Shown piece by piece: positions 12,355 to 21,447 of a stretch of DNA of 64,000 bases. Each line of letters begins with the position of its first letter. Positions within the stretch are counted from its first letter, which is position 1. Both the position numbers and the translations under genes were made by a program. The notes under the pieces were generated by a model that was not told where the DNA came from, did no database searches, and worked only from the letters and a program-made list of their open reading frames with translations. Source of the stretch: Protula sp. h YS-2021 (Eukaryota; Annelida; Polychaeta; Sabellida; Serpulidae); the NCBI GenBank assembly GCA_949752745.1, contig CATKHT010000062.1, positions 21,028 to 85,027 on the forward strand, in the 5' to 3' direction.

Positions 12355-12921
12355 ATGTCTGGAGTGAGCGAGCAACAACTACCATCTATGACAATGCCTG
12401 TAGAAAAGTCTGAGACAATGCCTGCAGAAAATTTTATGGTAAAGCCTGAGACAATACCTACAGCAAAGTCTAAGGCAATGCCCATGGTAAAGTCTAAGGT
12501 GAAGTCATGTCAGCAGCGTCAAAAGCGACCACATCTTAGAAAGAGAAAAAGAGATGAGTTACCAGCTATGACGTCGCCGTGTAAAAAGCGAAAAATTAAG
12601 ACAGAGCCTAAAATGAAGCGAGAACCAGAGTGTAAAGCTACTACCACCATGAAGAAGATGAGTGTAGACGATTTACCGGTTATGATACCTATGAATGGAG
12701 AAATATATATTAAATTGGCGAAATATCAACAGAAAGTGATGGTTAACATTCGTGAATATATTACGGATCATACATCTGGGAGGTTACATCCTACCAAGAA
12801 GGGAATTTTGTTGTCATTGAACGATTGGTACATGCTGAAGAAGCAAATGACGTCAGTGGATCTCATGCTTCAGCAAATGGATTTGTATAAATGCAGTGAC
12901 TGTCAGAAGATCGTTGAGTAG
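12355..12921 (+). CDS. PC4-like ssDNA-binding protein
   Basis: A 188-aa protein. The first ~95 residues are a disordered, strongly basic tail rich in Met/Pro/Lys repeats and NLS-like clusters (RKRKRDE, KKRKIK). The C-terminal ~75 residues match the transcription coactivator PC4/Sub1 fold: a beta strand (EIYIKLAKY), VNIREYI, a gap, PTKKGILLSLNDW, then a helix. PC4 domains bind single-stranded DNA and help transcription and replication. A final CSDCQK adds a CxxC. The closest relative in this window is the PC4-like frame directly after polB in the Polinton (25240-25596), which shares PTKKGILL and the following W-x-MLKKQ. It has its own TATA box and poly(A) signal. The start is the first ATG. 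The domain match is by eye. Confidence 0.75.
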   Translation: MSGVSEQQLPSMTMPVEKSETMPAENFMVKPETIPTAKSKAMPMVKSKVKSCQQRQKRPHLRKRKRDELPAMTSPCKKRKIKTEPKMKREPECKATTTMKKMSVDDLPVMIPMNGEIYIKLAKYQQKVMVNIREYITDHTSGRLHPTKKGILLSLNDWYMLKKQMTSVDLMLQQMDLYKCSDCQKIVE

Positions 12922-13249
12922 ACAGCGAGATGACTGTATACATTTTAACTGCATGACGAGCTTAGCGAATGCTATGATTTCATCACCCTCAGTGTAGAAG
13001 ATTGGAGCGAAGGTTTTGAAGCTTGACAAGGACTTGAAACTTAGCTTTGACTCATATGGACATATACATTTGATATGTAGTTCAAATTAAATTGCCTTCA
13101 TATGTAGGCTATGAAATTAATATGATGTATGTTCATGTGAAGTCAGTTGTTATAAAATGTTAAGTTTTTGTGAATCTGCACATGTATTAACATAATATGT
13201 ATTTGAAATAATTTTGTTTGTATCATAATTGTACATATTTATGATAATC

Positions 13250-13255
13250 AATAAA
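13250..13255 (+). terminator. Poly(A) signal of the PC4-like gene
   Basis: AATAAA, 329 bp after the stop codon. A reverse-strand AATAAA at 13280-13285 serves the convergent zinc-finger gene, so the two transcription units end back to back. Confidence 0.6.
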
Positions 13256-13279
13256 AACACATATGGTGCTTTTCAACTT

Positions 13280-13285
13280 TTTATT
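13280..13285 (-). terminator. Poly(A) signal of the zinc-finger gene
   Basis: AATAAA on the minus strand, about 245 bp after the stop of the leftward zinc-finger gene and facing the signal at 13250-13255. Confidence 0.6.
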
Positions 13286-13528
13286 TTTCTCATACAATAC
13301 TTGGATATAATACATAATAATCCAATTCTTGAATATAATACATAATAATACAAAATTAACTATAATACCTAATATATGATATATGGTTTACGCGTCAATT
13401 AAAACCACGTCAGGAACCTTGCGACTTTATATGTTGCAAAGCAAGACATATATTAATACACAACTCTTAAGCGAATAAAATATTACAACATTTATAAAGT
13501 CTTTATCATGAAGTTTAGTCAAATAAGT

Positions 13529-14260
13529 CTATTTTTCTTCATCTGTTTCACTCTGCTCACTCTCCATGTCACTTTCTTCATCACTGCTGTCATACTCCTC
13601 TTCCTTATCTAGTAGCTCTTCAAAGAATGCATTGTTTTTCCTTATAGCCGCCTTTAGTGCCTTTGAATACTTGTAATGTTTTTCATCCACAAAGTAATTA
13701 AAGTCCTTTAAAATCTTTTGATAATGTTGGCTTTCTTCTAGACGCTGGGTATATTTGAATAGTCTCATAAACAGTTGTTTAAGTCCATGTTTATAAATGG
13801 GTCGAAGGTCATAGCTTGCTATTTCACGCGGATCTTCAAGTCCTTGTTCTTCATATTCTGAAACCTTTTCTTGAAATTTGTCATCATAGTCATCGTAGAC
13901 TTCTTGAACCATATCATACCAAACAGAGTCTATTTCTGACTCACTTTCAGAGTCTGTTTCTGACTCACTTTCAGAACTCCTGTCATCGGCATCCTCACCA
14001 CACCGCTCCATATGTTTGAGCAAAGCTTCTTCGCTGTTGTATAATGCACCACATTCTGTACAAGCATGTACATTCTTTTCAGCCATGTTAACGCTTTCAC
14101 TTTCCATAGAAGACTCGTCGAAAGTTTCCGTGAAAGGTAGTTTTACAGGGTTTTCCATATCCGATTCTTCATCCACTTCTGACGTGTGAGCAACCTTTAA
14201 GTGTCTTTTAAGACTTTGTGGCCAGTTGTAAGATTTTGAACAAATGTTGCATTGATATAT
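13529..14260 (-). pseudogene. C2H2 zinc-finger / acidic-tail protein, start codon lost
   Basis: Homologous along its length to the 244-aa protein at 58927-59661 in element 3. The first codon, ATG there, is ATA here (14258-14260); the reading frame is otherwise open. If translation needs AUG it would begin at the internal Met at 14158, losing the first C2H2 finger (CNIC...H...H). The remainder keeps the second finger (CTEC...H...C), a Ser/Glu repeat region, a conserved helical domain (FNYFVDEKHY) and an acidic tail. A DNA-binding regulator is the obvious reading, unproven. The promoter (TATA at ~14320-14327 on this strand) and GTTCAAC array lie directly upstream. Confidence 0.65.
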
Positions 14261-16773
14261 CCTTTCGGTTCAACCTACACAATTCAAATGATGAGAAAGT
14301 CTTTAAACATAGCTTTATATACAACAACTTGTTGAACAACAACATGTTGAAGAACATGTTGAACTTGTTGAATATGTTGAACAACATATTGAACATGTTG
14401 AACATGTTGAACAACATGTTGAACATGTTGAACAACAACATGTTGAACATGTTGAACAATATGTTGAACATGTTGAACATGTTGAACAACATGTTGAACA
14501 TGTTGAACAACAACATGTTGAACATGTTGAACAACAACATGTTGAACATGTTGAACAACAACATGTTGAACATGTTGAACAACAACATGTTGAACATGTT
14601 GAACAACAACATGTTGAACATGTTGAGCAACAACATGTTGAACATGTTGAACAACAACATGTTGAACATGTTGAACAACAACATGTTGAACATGTTGAAC
14701 AACAACATGTTGAACATGTTGAACATGTTGAACAATTTGTTGAACAATACCACGACCTAATATCTTCCAAAAATTATTCAAACACGTGTTTTGAATGGGC
14801 TTGCCATTCGAACACATCTTTTAAATGGGCTTGCCATTCGAACACATGTTTGAATGGGTGCAGTTTTTCCTACATAACTATCCACATTTTCACTTCCCAT
14901 TTTCCAACAATCAACCAACCAACCAAGTGGTAGAATTGTTTGAAACGTGAAAAACTAAATTTGTTAAAGTTGGTCTAGAACCACCATTTCTGCACAACTA
15001 TAACTTTAGAATAGTTGAATAAGTACCATGGTAAAATGCTAAAACTTATTTTATATATCATATGTTGTCAAAAACTACATTTGCTAAAGTTTGCACCATT
15101 TTCCAACTACTATAACATAAAACATAACATTGGACTTAACGTAGGGAAAATCCCATTCCTTCTCAAATTATTGATCGTTCCCACGCTCTGAACGAGTGCA
15201 CTCTGAAATTTATTGATTGGTTTCCCCACACTCTGAGACCTTTCATGTACTTATTCCTATGCTGTGTGTGCGTGTGGTTATTGTAATAAAACCATTGAAA
15301 TATGACTAATTAAATATTAGCATAATAATAATAGTGAAAATAGACATAGAAATATGGCTATTATGTTAAAAAAAAGTCATAGAGAGTCACATAATGTCAT
15401 AGATTACATAAAGTCACATAATGTCACAGTCGCATGTTGTCACATAATGTCATAGAGTCATAAAAACAAAAAGTTTGTCCAAGCAGAACAAAAAGGTATA
15501 CTACTTCGATGGTGTATGGTGTGTAACTTGTTCAAATTTGTTAAAATTGCTGACTCAGCAGAATTTATCACTGGTTGAAATGCATGTTTCACTCATGCTT
15601 TTATGCTACTTACATGTAATCAAAATATGGTGTGTAACTTGTTCAAACTGGTTAAAATTGCTGACTCAGCAGAATGTCTCACATACAGTTTTAGAGCTGC
15701 ACAGCAGAGACATCTAGCGGTCAAGCCAATATGGTATTCATCCGCGAAATAACACAAGAAATAACTGAACAAAATGGTGAAATTTTCATGTAAATCGGTC
15801 AAGTATAACAAAAGTTATCCCAGTTTTAAGTTAAAATGGCTACGTGCTATAAATATGCATACAGCGAGCTGTGCATATAGCCCATGACTATGTCAAAACT
15901 AGATAGAAAACTGAATCAAACAGTGAAATTTCCAGGTAAATCGGTCAAGTATAACAAAAGTTATCTCAGTTTTAAGTTAAAATGGCTACATGCTATAAAT
16001 ATGCATACAGCCAGCTGTGCAAATAGCCCATGACTATGTCAAAAAAAGATAGAAAACTGAATCAAACAGTGAAATTTCCAGGTAAATCGGTCAAGTATAA
16101 CAAAAGTTATCCCAGTTTTAAGTTAAAATGGCTACATGCTATAAATATGCACACAGCCAGCTGCGCAAGTAGCCCATGATTACTTTATGACAAAACTTTA
16201 CATAACACTGAATCAAATGGTGAAATTTTTATACAAATTGGTTAACTATAACGAAAGTTATCACAATTTTAAGTGAGGGGGGGGGGGGGGTCATGAAAAC
16301 CAAAGTTGTTTAGAATAGTCTGAAAAGGATAACTATGCTGAAATCGCAAAATTTTCTTAGCCCTAGGGGGGGGGGGGTCATGAAAACCAAAGTTGCTTAG
16401 AATAGTCTGAAAAGGATAACTATACTGAAATCGCAAAATTTTCTTAGCCCTAGGGGGGGGGGGGGTCATGAAAACCAAAGTTGCTTAGAATAGTCTGAAA
16501 AGGATAACTATGCTGAAATCGCAAAATTTTCTTAGCCCTAGGGGGGGGGGGGTCCTTGACAGTCGACCCTAGGGGGGGGTCCTCAGATTTTTTTACCGAT
16601 GACAGTCGACCCCTGGGGGGGGGGGGGTGGGGGGGTCCTCAGATTTTTACCGATGACAGTCGACCCCTAGGGGGGGGTCCTTGACAGTCGACCCTAGGGG
16701 GGGGAGGGGGGAAGGGGGGAGGGGGGTTTGATGACGTCACTTCCTGTTTTCGAACCCTTATTTTCCTACTACT
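14216..16773 (-). repeat. Right terminal inverted repeat of element 1
   Basis: Reverse complement of the left arm. From the inside: start of the zinc-finger gene, TATA box, GTTCAAC array (14328-14747), CATTCAAAC/TTCGAATGG motifs (14780-14870), T-MAREs, ~148-bp repeats, three ~90-bp units, C-tract module (16545-16735), and the terminal GACGTCACTTCCTGTTTT with CTACTACT at the end. Confidence 0.85.
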
Positions 16774-16779
16774 ATGAAA
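16774..16779. repeat. 6-bp target site duplication, right (ATGAAA)
   Basis: Exact copy of 9757-9762, immediately outside the terminal CTACT. Confidence 0.85.
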
Positions 16780-19673
16780 TAAGACAGCATTTAGTGACAT
16801 TCACTTAGATGCAGATATAAATATTAATCTGTAAGTAACATAGAAAGAAAAAGAATAAAACTAGACCTGCTATACTATATCTCTGCCAAATTTGAGTCTC
16901 AGAGGAGTTCGCGTGACAAGGTTTTGGCGGAAAAAGGAAACATACGGAAACACTTTACCGAGTCGTACGAAAGTAATAAACAAGGGGATTGAAAATCCCC
17001 TAGTGTAATAAGATATTTCATAAAGCATCGCAATACCTATTATCTCTTGCATTATTAAGAAGCTGCTGATTGATCGATACAAAAAATTATCCGAAAAAAA
17101 TATACAAAAAGGGATGGACATGTCCGCTTGATGGTCCGTCGCTAATAAAGTTTAAACATTTATAAACATACACTTATGCCATCTCAGCCATGAATTATAG
17201 TTTGTCGCAGGTTAAAAAAATTCAAATCTTTCTTTATCACATGTACAGAGCCACTGTTATTGTTTGTGGTGTTTGTTAAAAACACAAAGATTGTGGCATT
17301 AAAATGAAATGCTGGAGTACAATCGAAAGAAACAGAATTGTCAATACGGCACCCTAATTACGTGGATCAGAAAAACATGCTAAAAACGATGTCAAGCAGA
17401 TAGGGTTCTTTTACCTGCAGAAAAAGGTTGTTTTTGTAGCCGTGGTTTGTCTGAAACACATCACTTCTGTTAGACGCTCAAAAAGTGAGCTTTGTTTTAT
17501 TACTGTTTGTTTATTTTAGCCCAATTTAAAGATAACTATCTTTCGATTTTTTTGTTTATTTTTTTGAAGAGTTTTAAACCAAGGGAAGGTTAAAACGTGA
17601 AGGCTCTGGTTAATCATTTTAGTTTCTTATGGCTACTTACTCATTAGAGACAACAGTACATTTCCAACTTTGTAAAATGAAGAAACAGAATGTGAGTACA
17701 ATGCAGTTTTTGTTGCACCTTTAACACAATTTTTTGTAAAATGTAACATTTTCCCGACCGCAAATCTCCTTCCTCATATATAATATTTGTTTAGTTTGCA
17801 CATTTTTAAATAAGTTCTAAAAGACATAGTAAAAAACAAAAACTCGGGTTTACAACTGTTGAAATATTCGTCAAGTCTAGGCTGTTATCTCAGATAAGTT
17901 TTTGTTTATGGTGTTATGGGTCAATTAACCCTATTTTTCCCTTTTCATAAATCTTTCCAAGATCTAACTTCTATGCATTTTTTTTACAAATGAAGTTGTG
18001 ACGTAATTTTTGCAAAACGAATTTTGTGTCATAGTTTTTGCACAAAAAACATATAGTGTATTTTTTTTTAATTTTTGAGATGTATCATATTCAAAAGGTA
18101 TGCAAATTTCACGAAATGGACTGAACAAAGTAAGAACTTTGAGGTTCATTTTCTCTCCCGGTTGTATCATAAAAACCGGTAGTTTTACTTACCGGTAGTT
18201 CTACTTACCGGTACAATGGAAAACTTAAAATGACTTTTTTTCTATTCTGTAAATTTCGAGTAAGGTTAGACTTTTATTCTACTTCGATCATTCCCTTCTT
18301 TGGCTATGAAATGTTTATATTGTTGTAGGTTTGGTTGTTTAATGGCATTTTATAATCTTATGTTAACTGATGACCTACTTAGTTCTACCTTCGCCACAAT
18401 TAAATGTAATTTAAATAAAAGACTATTTTGTGTTTAATGCCACAGTTTTTTTTTCTAAATTAAAACGAAATTATGTGTTTTCAATTTTCTCAAAATTGGT
18501 CGTGTCTCAACATGTAGGGCGATGACGTCACCTATTTTTCTGTGCCTGAAGTCTGCTTTCACTGACAAGATGAGTGTTTCCTCACTCTACATATGCAATT
18601 TAAGGCAAATACTGCAAATTCCCTATTTCATAATGACAAGTAAAGCAGACCAAAGTCTTGTTTTCTTGCTTTGCTTATAAAGTATTGTCATGTTTTTTGT
18701 TTTTGTTTTTGTTTTTGTTTTTTTTTTTTTTACATGTATTTTGTTAGTATTCAGCTCCACTTTCAAATGTCACCGCGTAACCATGATTCAAAGTGCATAA
18801 CTGTCCGGGTCTTGTAATATAGTAAAAAAGTCAATTAATTTGATAATAATTTGATAACATCTTCAGTACTAACGTCAGCATAGCACACAACTAATGTTAC
18901 ATACTAATACACAAACCTAGGGGCCAGTCGGGAATCAACTGATTAACAAAAGGGTTCGTGATCTTTTGAAACGACCCATAAACGTGGATTTCTCAGCTAG
19001 AAATAACGCCATCCTCTTTTTGTCAAACGGGGAGTGCAGTTCTAATAAAAATGATAATATAGTGACTTTCCAGTTGAAGCAACTGCTCAAACCGCTTTAC
19101 ATCAAGTTTCGAACATATTACAGTCATATTTATTTTAACCCAAGATACTATTAATTCGACGTGCTCATACAGTGTTTCTTATAGCCCCTATCTGATGCAG
19201 CCAAGTTGGCGCTTTACAATATTCGTAAGTAGAAAGGCAGAAAACTATATAAGCACATTGATATCCCTAGGGACTGAGGGCGGGGGGGGGGGGGTATAAT
19301 TAATGTTGCGATTCCTAGACATGAGCGGGACTCGAACCCATGACCTACAGCACCACCACATTTGGCTGTGACAGCGGCTTTAACCACTCGCCCACACCGC
19401 CTCCCATGTACTGAATTAAAATTACATCCTTTTTAAAACGAAATTTACACTCTGTGTGAACTGCGCTAACCTGAAAAGTGCCCCCCGCCTCTTTCTCTGC
19501 CCTTTTTTGGACATATATGATACCAAGTGACCCCCTCCCCCCTCCCCCGGGCATACAAAAAAATAATTCTTTTCAATAATCCAACAGTATCACACCCAGC
19601 GACTAGATCTTATCTTTTGCACTCGGTTCAGAATATGAGTCGATCATCTGTTACAAAACCAAGAAGCATACCA
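16780..19673. other. Noncoding spacer between elements
   Basis: AT-rich host DNA without a supported gene. It contains three ~19-bp copies of a CCGGTAG-type repeat (18174-18215), a (TTTTTG)n run near 18692-18725, a G-run (19270-19292) and the SINE head described separately. Confidence 0.5.
19324..19405 (-). repeat. tRNA-derived SINE head
   Basis: On the minus strand the sequence has a pol III A box (TGGGCGAGTGG, 19384-19394) and a B box (GGTTCGAGTCC, 19328-19338) at tRNA spacing inside a tRNA-like stretch beginning GGCGGTGTGGGCGAGTGG. The long variable part suggests descent from a Leu- or Ser-type tRNA. Poor folding and the flanking repeats argue for a SINE, not a working tRNA gene. Confidence 0.6.
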
Positions 19674-19679
19674 ACATTA
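19674..19679. repeat. 6-bp target site duplication, left (ACATTA)
   Basis: ACATTA precedes the left terminus AGTAGGG. The right copy at 50258-50263 is GCATTA, one substitution different. Confidence 0.75.
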
Positions 19680-19990
19680 AGTAGGGTAAAAGTGGGGCTT
19701 TTAAAACAGGAAGTGACGTCATAATGACGTCAGGAGGTGTTTTGATAGCCTCATGGGGCTTTTAAAACAGTGACGTCATATTGACGTCATATTGACGTCA
19801 TATGAACGTCATATTGGCGTCATATTGACGTCATATGGTTGTCATATGGTTGTGATATGGACGTGATATGAACGTCATAATGACGTCAGGAGGTGTTTTG
19901 GTAGCCCCATGGGGCTTTTAAAACATTCGAACGACCATTCAAACGGGCGGCCATTCAAACGGCATTCAAACGGGCGGCCATTTTTTTTAA
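19680..19990 (+). repeat. Left TIR of the Polinton with TGACGTCA array
   Basis: The terminus AGTAGGGTAAAAG leads into GGGGCTTTTAAAACAGGAAG and then an array of TGACGTCA (CRE/ATF palindrome) at mostly 11-bp spacing: seven exact copies plus one-off variants between 19710 and 19900. The palindrome AGCCCCATGGGGCT and the block GGGGCTTTTAAAACA recur inside. The inner end has CATTCAAACGGGCGGCC. Everything is mirrored at the right end. Confidence 0.85.
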
Positions 19991-20067
19991 AGCATTTCCC
20001 ACACTCTCATGCATACACATACATTCTAACACCATGACACGATTAGCGCTTATTTGTATTGGTGGGT

Positions 20068-20083
20068 GGCCCTTAGAAGGGCC
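20068..20083 (-). terminator. Histone-type 3' stem-loop after the RING gene
   Basis: On the minus strand GGCCCTTCTAAGGGCC forms a 6-bp stem with a TCTA loop (UYUN type), followed directly by ACCCA. This is the architecture of the animal histone mRNA 3' stem-loop. It starts 21 nt after the RING stop codon. No AATAAA follows at once. The same 16 nt occur after the divergent Cys-rich gene (21312-21327). Confidence 0.6.
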
Positions 20084-20104
20084 GGCAGGTTTTTGCTGCT
20101 GGAC

Positions 20105-20656
20105 TTAGAAAAATTTGACGATGTCTTGGACTGGCCTGCTGCAGTGTGTGAGTTGCTGCCCATTGAAAAGAAAGTGATCGCCTCTCATGCCACAGGTGTA
20201 ACATCTGACTGTGTAATAGTTGTTCAGGGCCAACAGCTGCGTCCAATAGGCTGCACAAATCAAGCAAAGCTGGTGACCACATTCTGCCAGTACCCGGTCT
20301 GGGGAGATCATGATGCCACATCCCGCGCAAATCTCCAGGTCCTGTTGGAGGAAGTATCTCCCCCAAGCCGGATACTCTTCTTCTTCAAGACGCGATGGAA
20401 TGGTCTCCCCCAGCATGGTTGTCCTGAAGAAAGCCCCGTCATAATCGCCAGCCTCGATGTCCCTGAGTCGCTTTCCAAGTGTGACCCTTCTATTAAAAAA
20501 GACGGGCACGCATAGGACTGTTCCGTGAGCCGGGTCCGGCAGAAGCTGGAAGAAGTAGACTCTTTCTGGCTGTGTCGGTGGCGGTGTGACAGGCAGGTGA
20601 AGTTCTCTGACTTCAGCAATGGTGCGAGCATCATGTAACGCGAAGAAGCACTCCAT
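20105..20656 (-). CDS. RING-finger protein
   Basis: A 183-aa protein beginning at the first ATG, 44 bp after a minus-strand TATA box. Residues 110-155 form a C3HC4 RING: C110-x2-C113-x12-C126-x-H128-x2-C131-x2-C134-x17-C152-x2-C155. RING domains of this spacing usually recruit ubiquitin-conjugating enzymes, so an E3 ligase acting on host or element proteins is the natural inference; the substrate is unknown. The N-terminal ~100 residues show no family I recognise. The gene is the leftmost of the Polinton, is divergent from the Cys-rich gene, and ends in a histone-like hairpin. RING proteins are not part of the usual Polinton core set, so this is an accessory gene. Confidence 0.75.
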   Translation of the reverse strand: MECFFALHDARTIAEVRELHLPVTPPPTQPERVYFFQLLPDPAHGTVLCVPVFFNRRVTLGKRLRDIEAGDYDGAFFRTTMLGETIPSRLEEEEYPAWGRYFLQQDLEICAGCGIMISPDRVLAECGHQLCLICAAYWTQLLALNNYYTVRCYTCGMRGDHFLFNGQQLTHCSRPVQDIVKFF

Positions 20657-20699
20657 GTTGACGGAAGCGAGTGTGAGCCCAAACTGAAATGAGCATGGG

Positions 20700-20706
20700 T
20701 TATATA
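20700..20706 (-). promoter_or_regulatory. TATA box of the RING gene
   Basis: TATATAA on the minus strand, 44 bp before the ATG at 20656. Confidence 0.65.
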
Positions 20707-20727
20707 CCACCTCAAGTCAGCATCGGA

Positions 20728-20865
20728 CCCCCCCCCCTGGCCAGCCGACCTAAAGTCAGGACCCTCCCCCCTGCCAGTCCACCTGCAGCGAGGACCCCCC
20801 CCCCCTAGGGATAGCAGCACAAACTACTTCCATTAAGTAAGGACCCCCCCTCCAGTCAGCATATA
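20728..20865 (+). promoter_or_regulatory. Divergent promoter with C-tract module copies
   Basis: Between two outward TATA boxes lie three or four degenerate copies of a unit reading CAGCCGACCTAAAGTCAGGAC or CAGTCCACCTGCAGCGAGGAC, each followed by a run of C. The same unit, with GTCGAC intact, forms the tandem array at 35271-35453 and is seen in element 1. A shared regulator is inferred. Confidence 0.55.
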
Positions 20866-20887
20866 ATGCGAGGATGGTCGCTAGTAG

Positions 20888-20896
20888 TATATAAAG
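20888..20896 (+). promoter_or_regulatory. TATA box of the Cys-rich gene
   Basis: TATATAAAG, 38 bp before the ATG at 20934. Confidence 0.7.
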
Positions 20897-20933
20897 GTGG
20901 GTTACAGCTGCATTATCCAACACAAGCAGCAAG

Positions 20934-21287
20934 ATGTCGACAAGTCGTAAAATCACAGTGATGCGAAACGGCAAGGCAGTGACGCTAACGACTGAGTGTT
21001 ATAAGTGTTGGGTATGGTTGGAGTACCCAGGTCAACCACACAACTGCCCGGTGCACCACAATGCACCACGACATTACTGCTGCAAAACTTGCGGTGGACT
21101 GCTCTGGTACAAGTTTACTGCGAGATTGCCAGGACCGGAGCCATGCACGGACTGCTGGTGGTGTGGAGCAGCGCTGAAAAACTTTGACTACTATAACTTC
21201 CATCCGTTCAAGTGCTCGCGACGACCGTTCTCCATGGAACAGTTTTACAGATACCAGTGTGACTGTGGCAATCCAACTTGTTGGTGA
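20934..21287 (+). CDS. Small Cys-rich (zinc-ribbon-like) protein
   Basis: A 117-aa protein with 13 cysteines arranged as CxxC pairs: C22-x2-C25, C50-x2-C53, C71-x2-C74-x2-C77, and C109-x-C111 near the end. Several zinc-ribbon or treble-clef units are likely. Tryptophans next to the cysteines (CYKCWVW, CTDCWWC) are unusual. I do not recognise the family, and the function is unknown. It is transcribed rightward from the promoter shared with the RING gene, starts at the first ATG after the TATA box, and is followed after 24 nt by the same histone-type hairpin as its divergent partner, which suggests the pair is co-regulated. Confidence 0.7.
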   Translation: MSTSRKITVMRNGKAVTLTTECYKCWVWLEYPGQPHNCPVHHNAPRHYCCKTCGGLLWYKFTARLPGPEPCTDCWWCGAALKNFDYYNFHPFKCSRRPFSMEQFYRYQCDCGNPTCW

Positions 21288-21311
21288 AGAGCCAACTCAC
21301 TAACATCTTTC

Positions 21312-21327
21312 GGCCCTTCTAAGGGCC
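21312..21327 (+). terminator. Histone-type 3' stem-loop after the Cys-rich gene
   Basis: GGCCCTTCTAAGGGCC, a 6-bp stem with TCTA loop, 24 nt after the stop codon, followed by ATCC and a purine-rich stretch (GTGAAATGAAAA) where a histone downstream element would lie. Identical in sequence and position to the hairpin at 20068-20083. Confidence 0.6.
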
Positions 21328-21376
21328 ATCCTCTGCTGTGAAATGAAAACGCAAATTCTGTCTATGTATGAGTGTG

Positions 21377-21384
21377 TATAAAAG
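21377..21384 (+). promoter_or_regulatory. TATA box of polB
   Basis: TATAAAAG, 64 bp before the first polB ATG (21448). Confidence 0.7.
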
Positions 21385-21447
21385 GGGTATGTCTGAGATT
21401 ACATTTCAGCATTTCAGTTTCAGCAGTTGACGGAACAACAACCAGCT

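Larger units (their letters stand above)
9763..16773. mobile_element. Small Polinton-type TIR element 1 (gene-carrying satellite)
   Basis: A 7,011-bp element with near-identical inverted arms of about 2.5 kb, terminal AGTAGG (left) and AGTAGTAGG (right, reverse complement), and a perfect ATGAAA duplication. Each arm holds, from outside in: an AACAGGAAGTGACGTCAT block, a C-tract module, ~90-bp and ~148-bp tandem repeats, T-MARE sites, CATTCAAAC motifs and a GTTCAAC array. The unique centre has two convergent genes, PC4-like (rightward) and zinc-finger/acidic (leftward). Polymerase, integrase and capsid genes are absent, so it must be moved in trans, plausibly by a Polinton such as the one starting 2.9 kb away. 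Confidence 0.85.

Noticed and set aside
20068..20083. Bacterial rho-independent terminator reading of the hairpin
   Set aside because: No T-run follows, and all the genes have eukaryotic TATA boxes and poly(A) signals. The loop and ACCCA fit the histone type instead.
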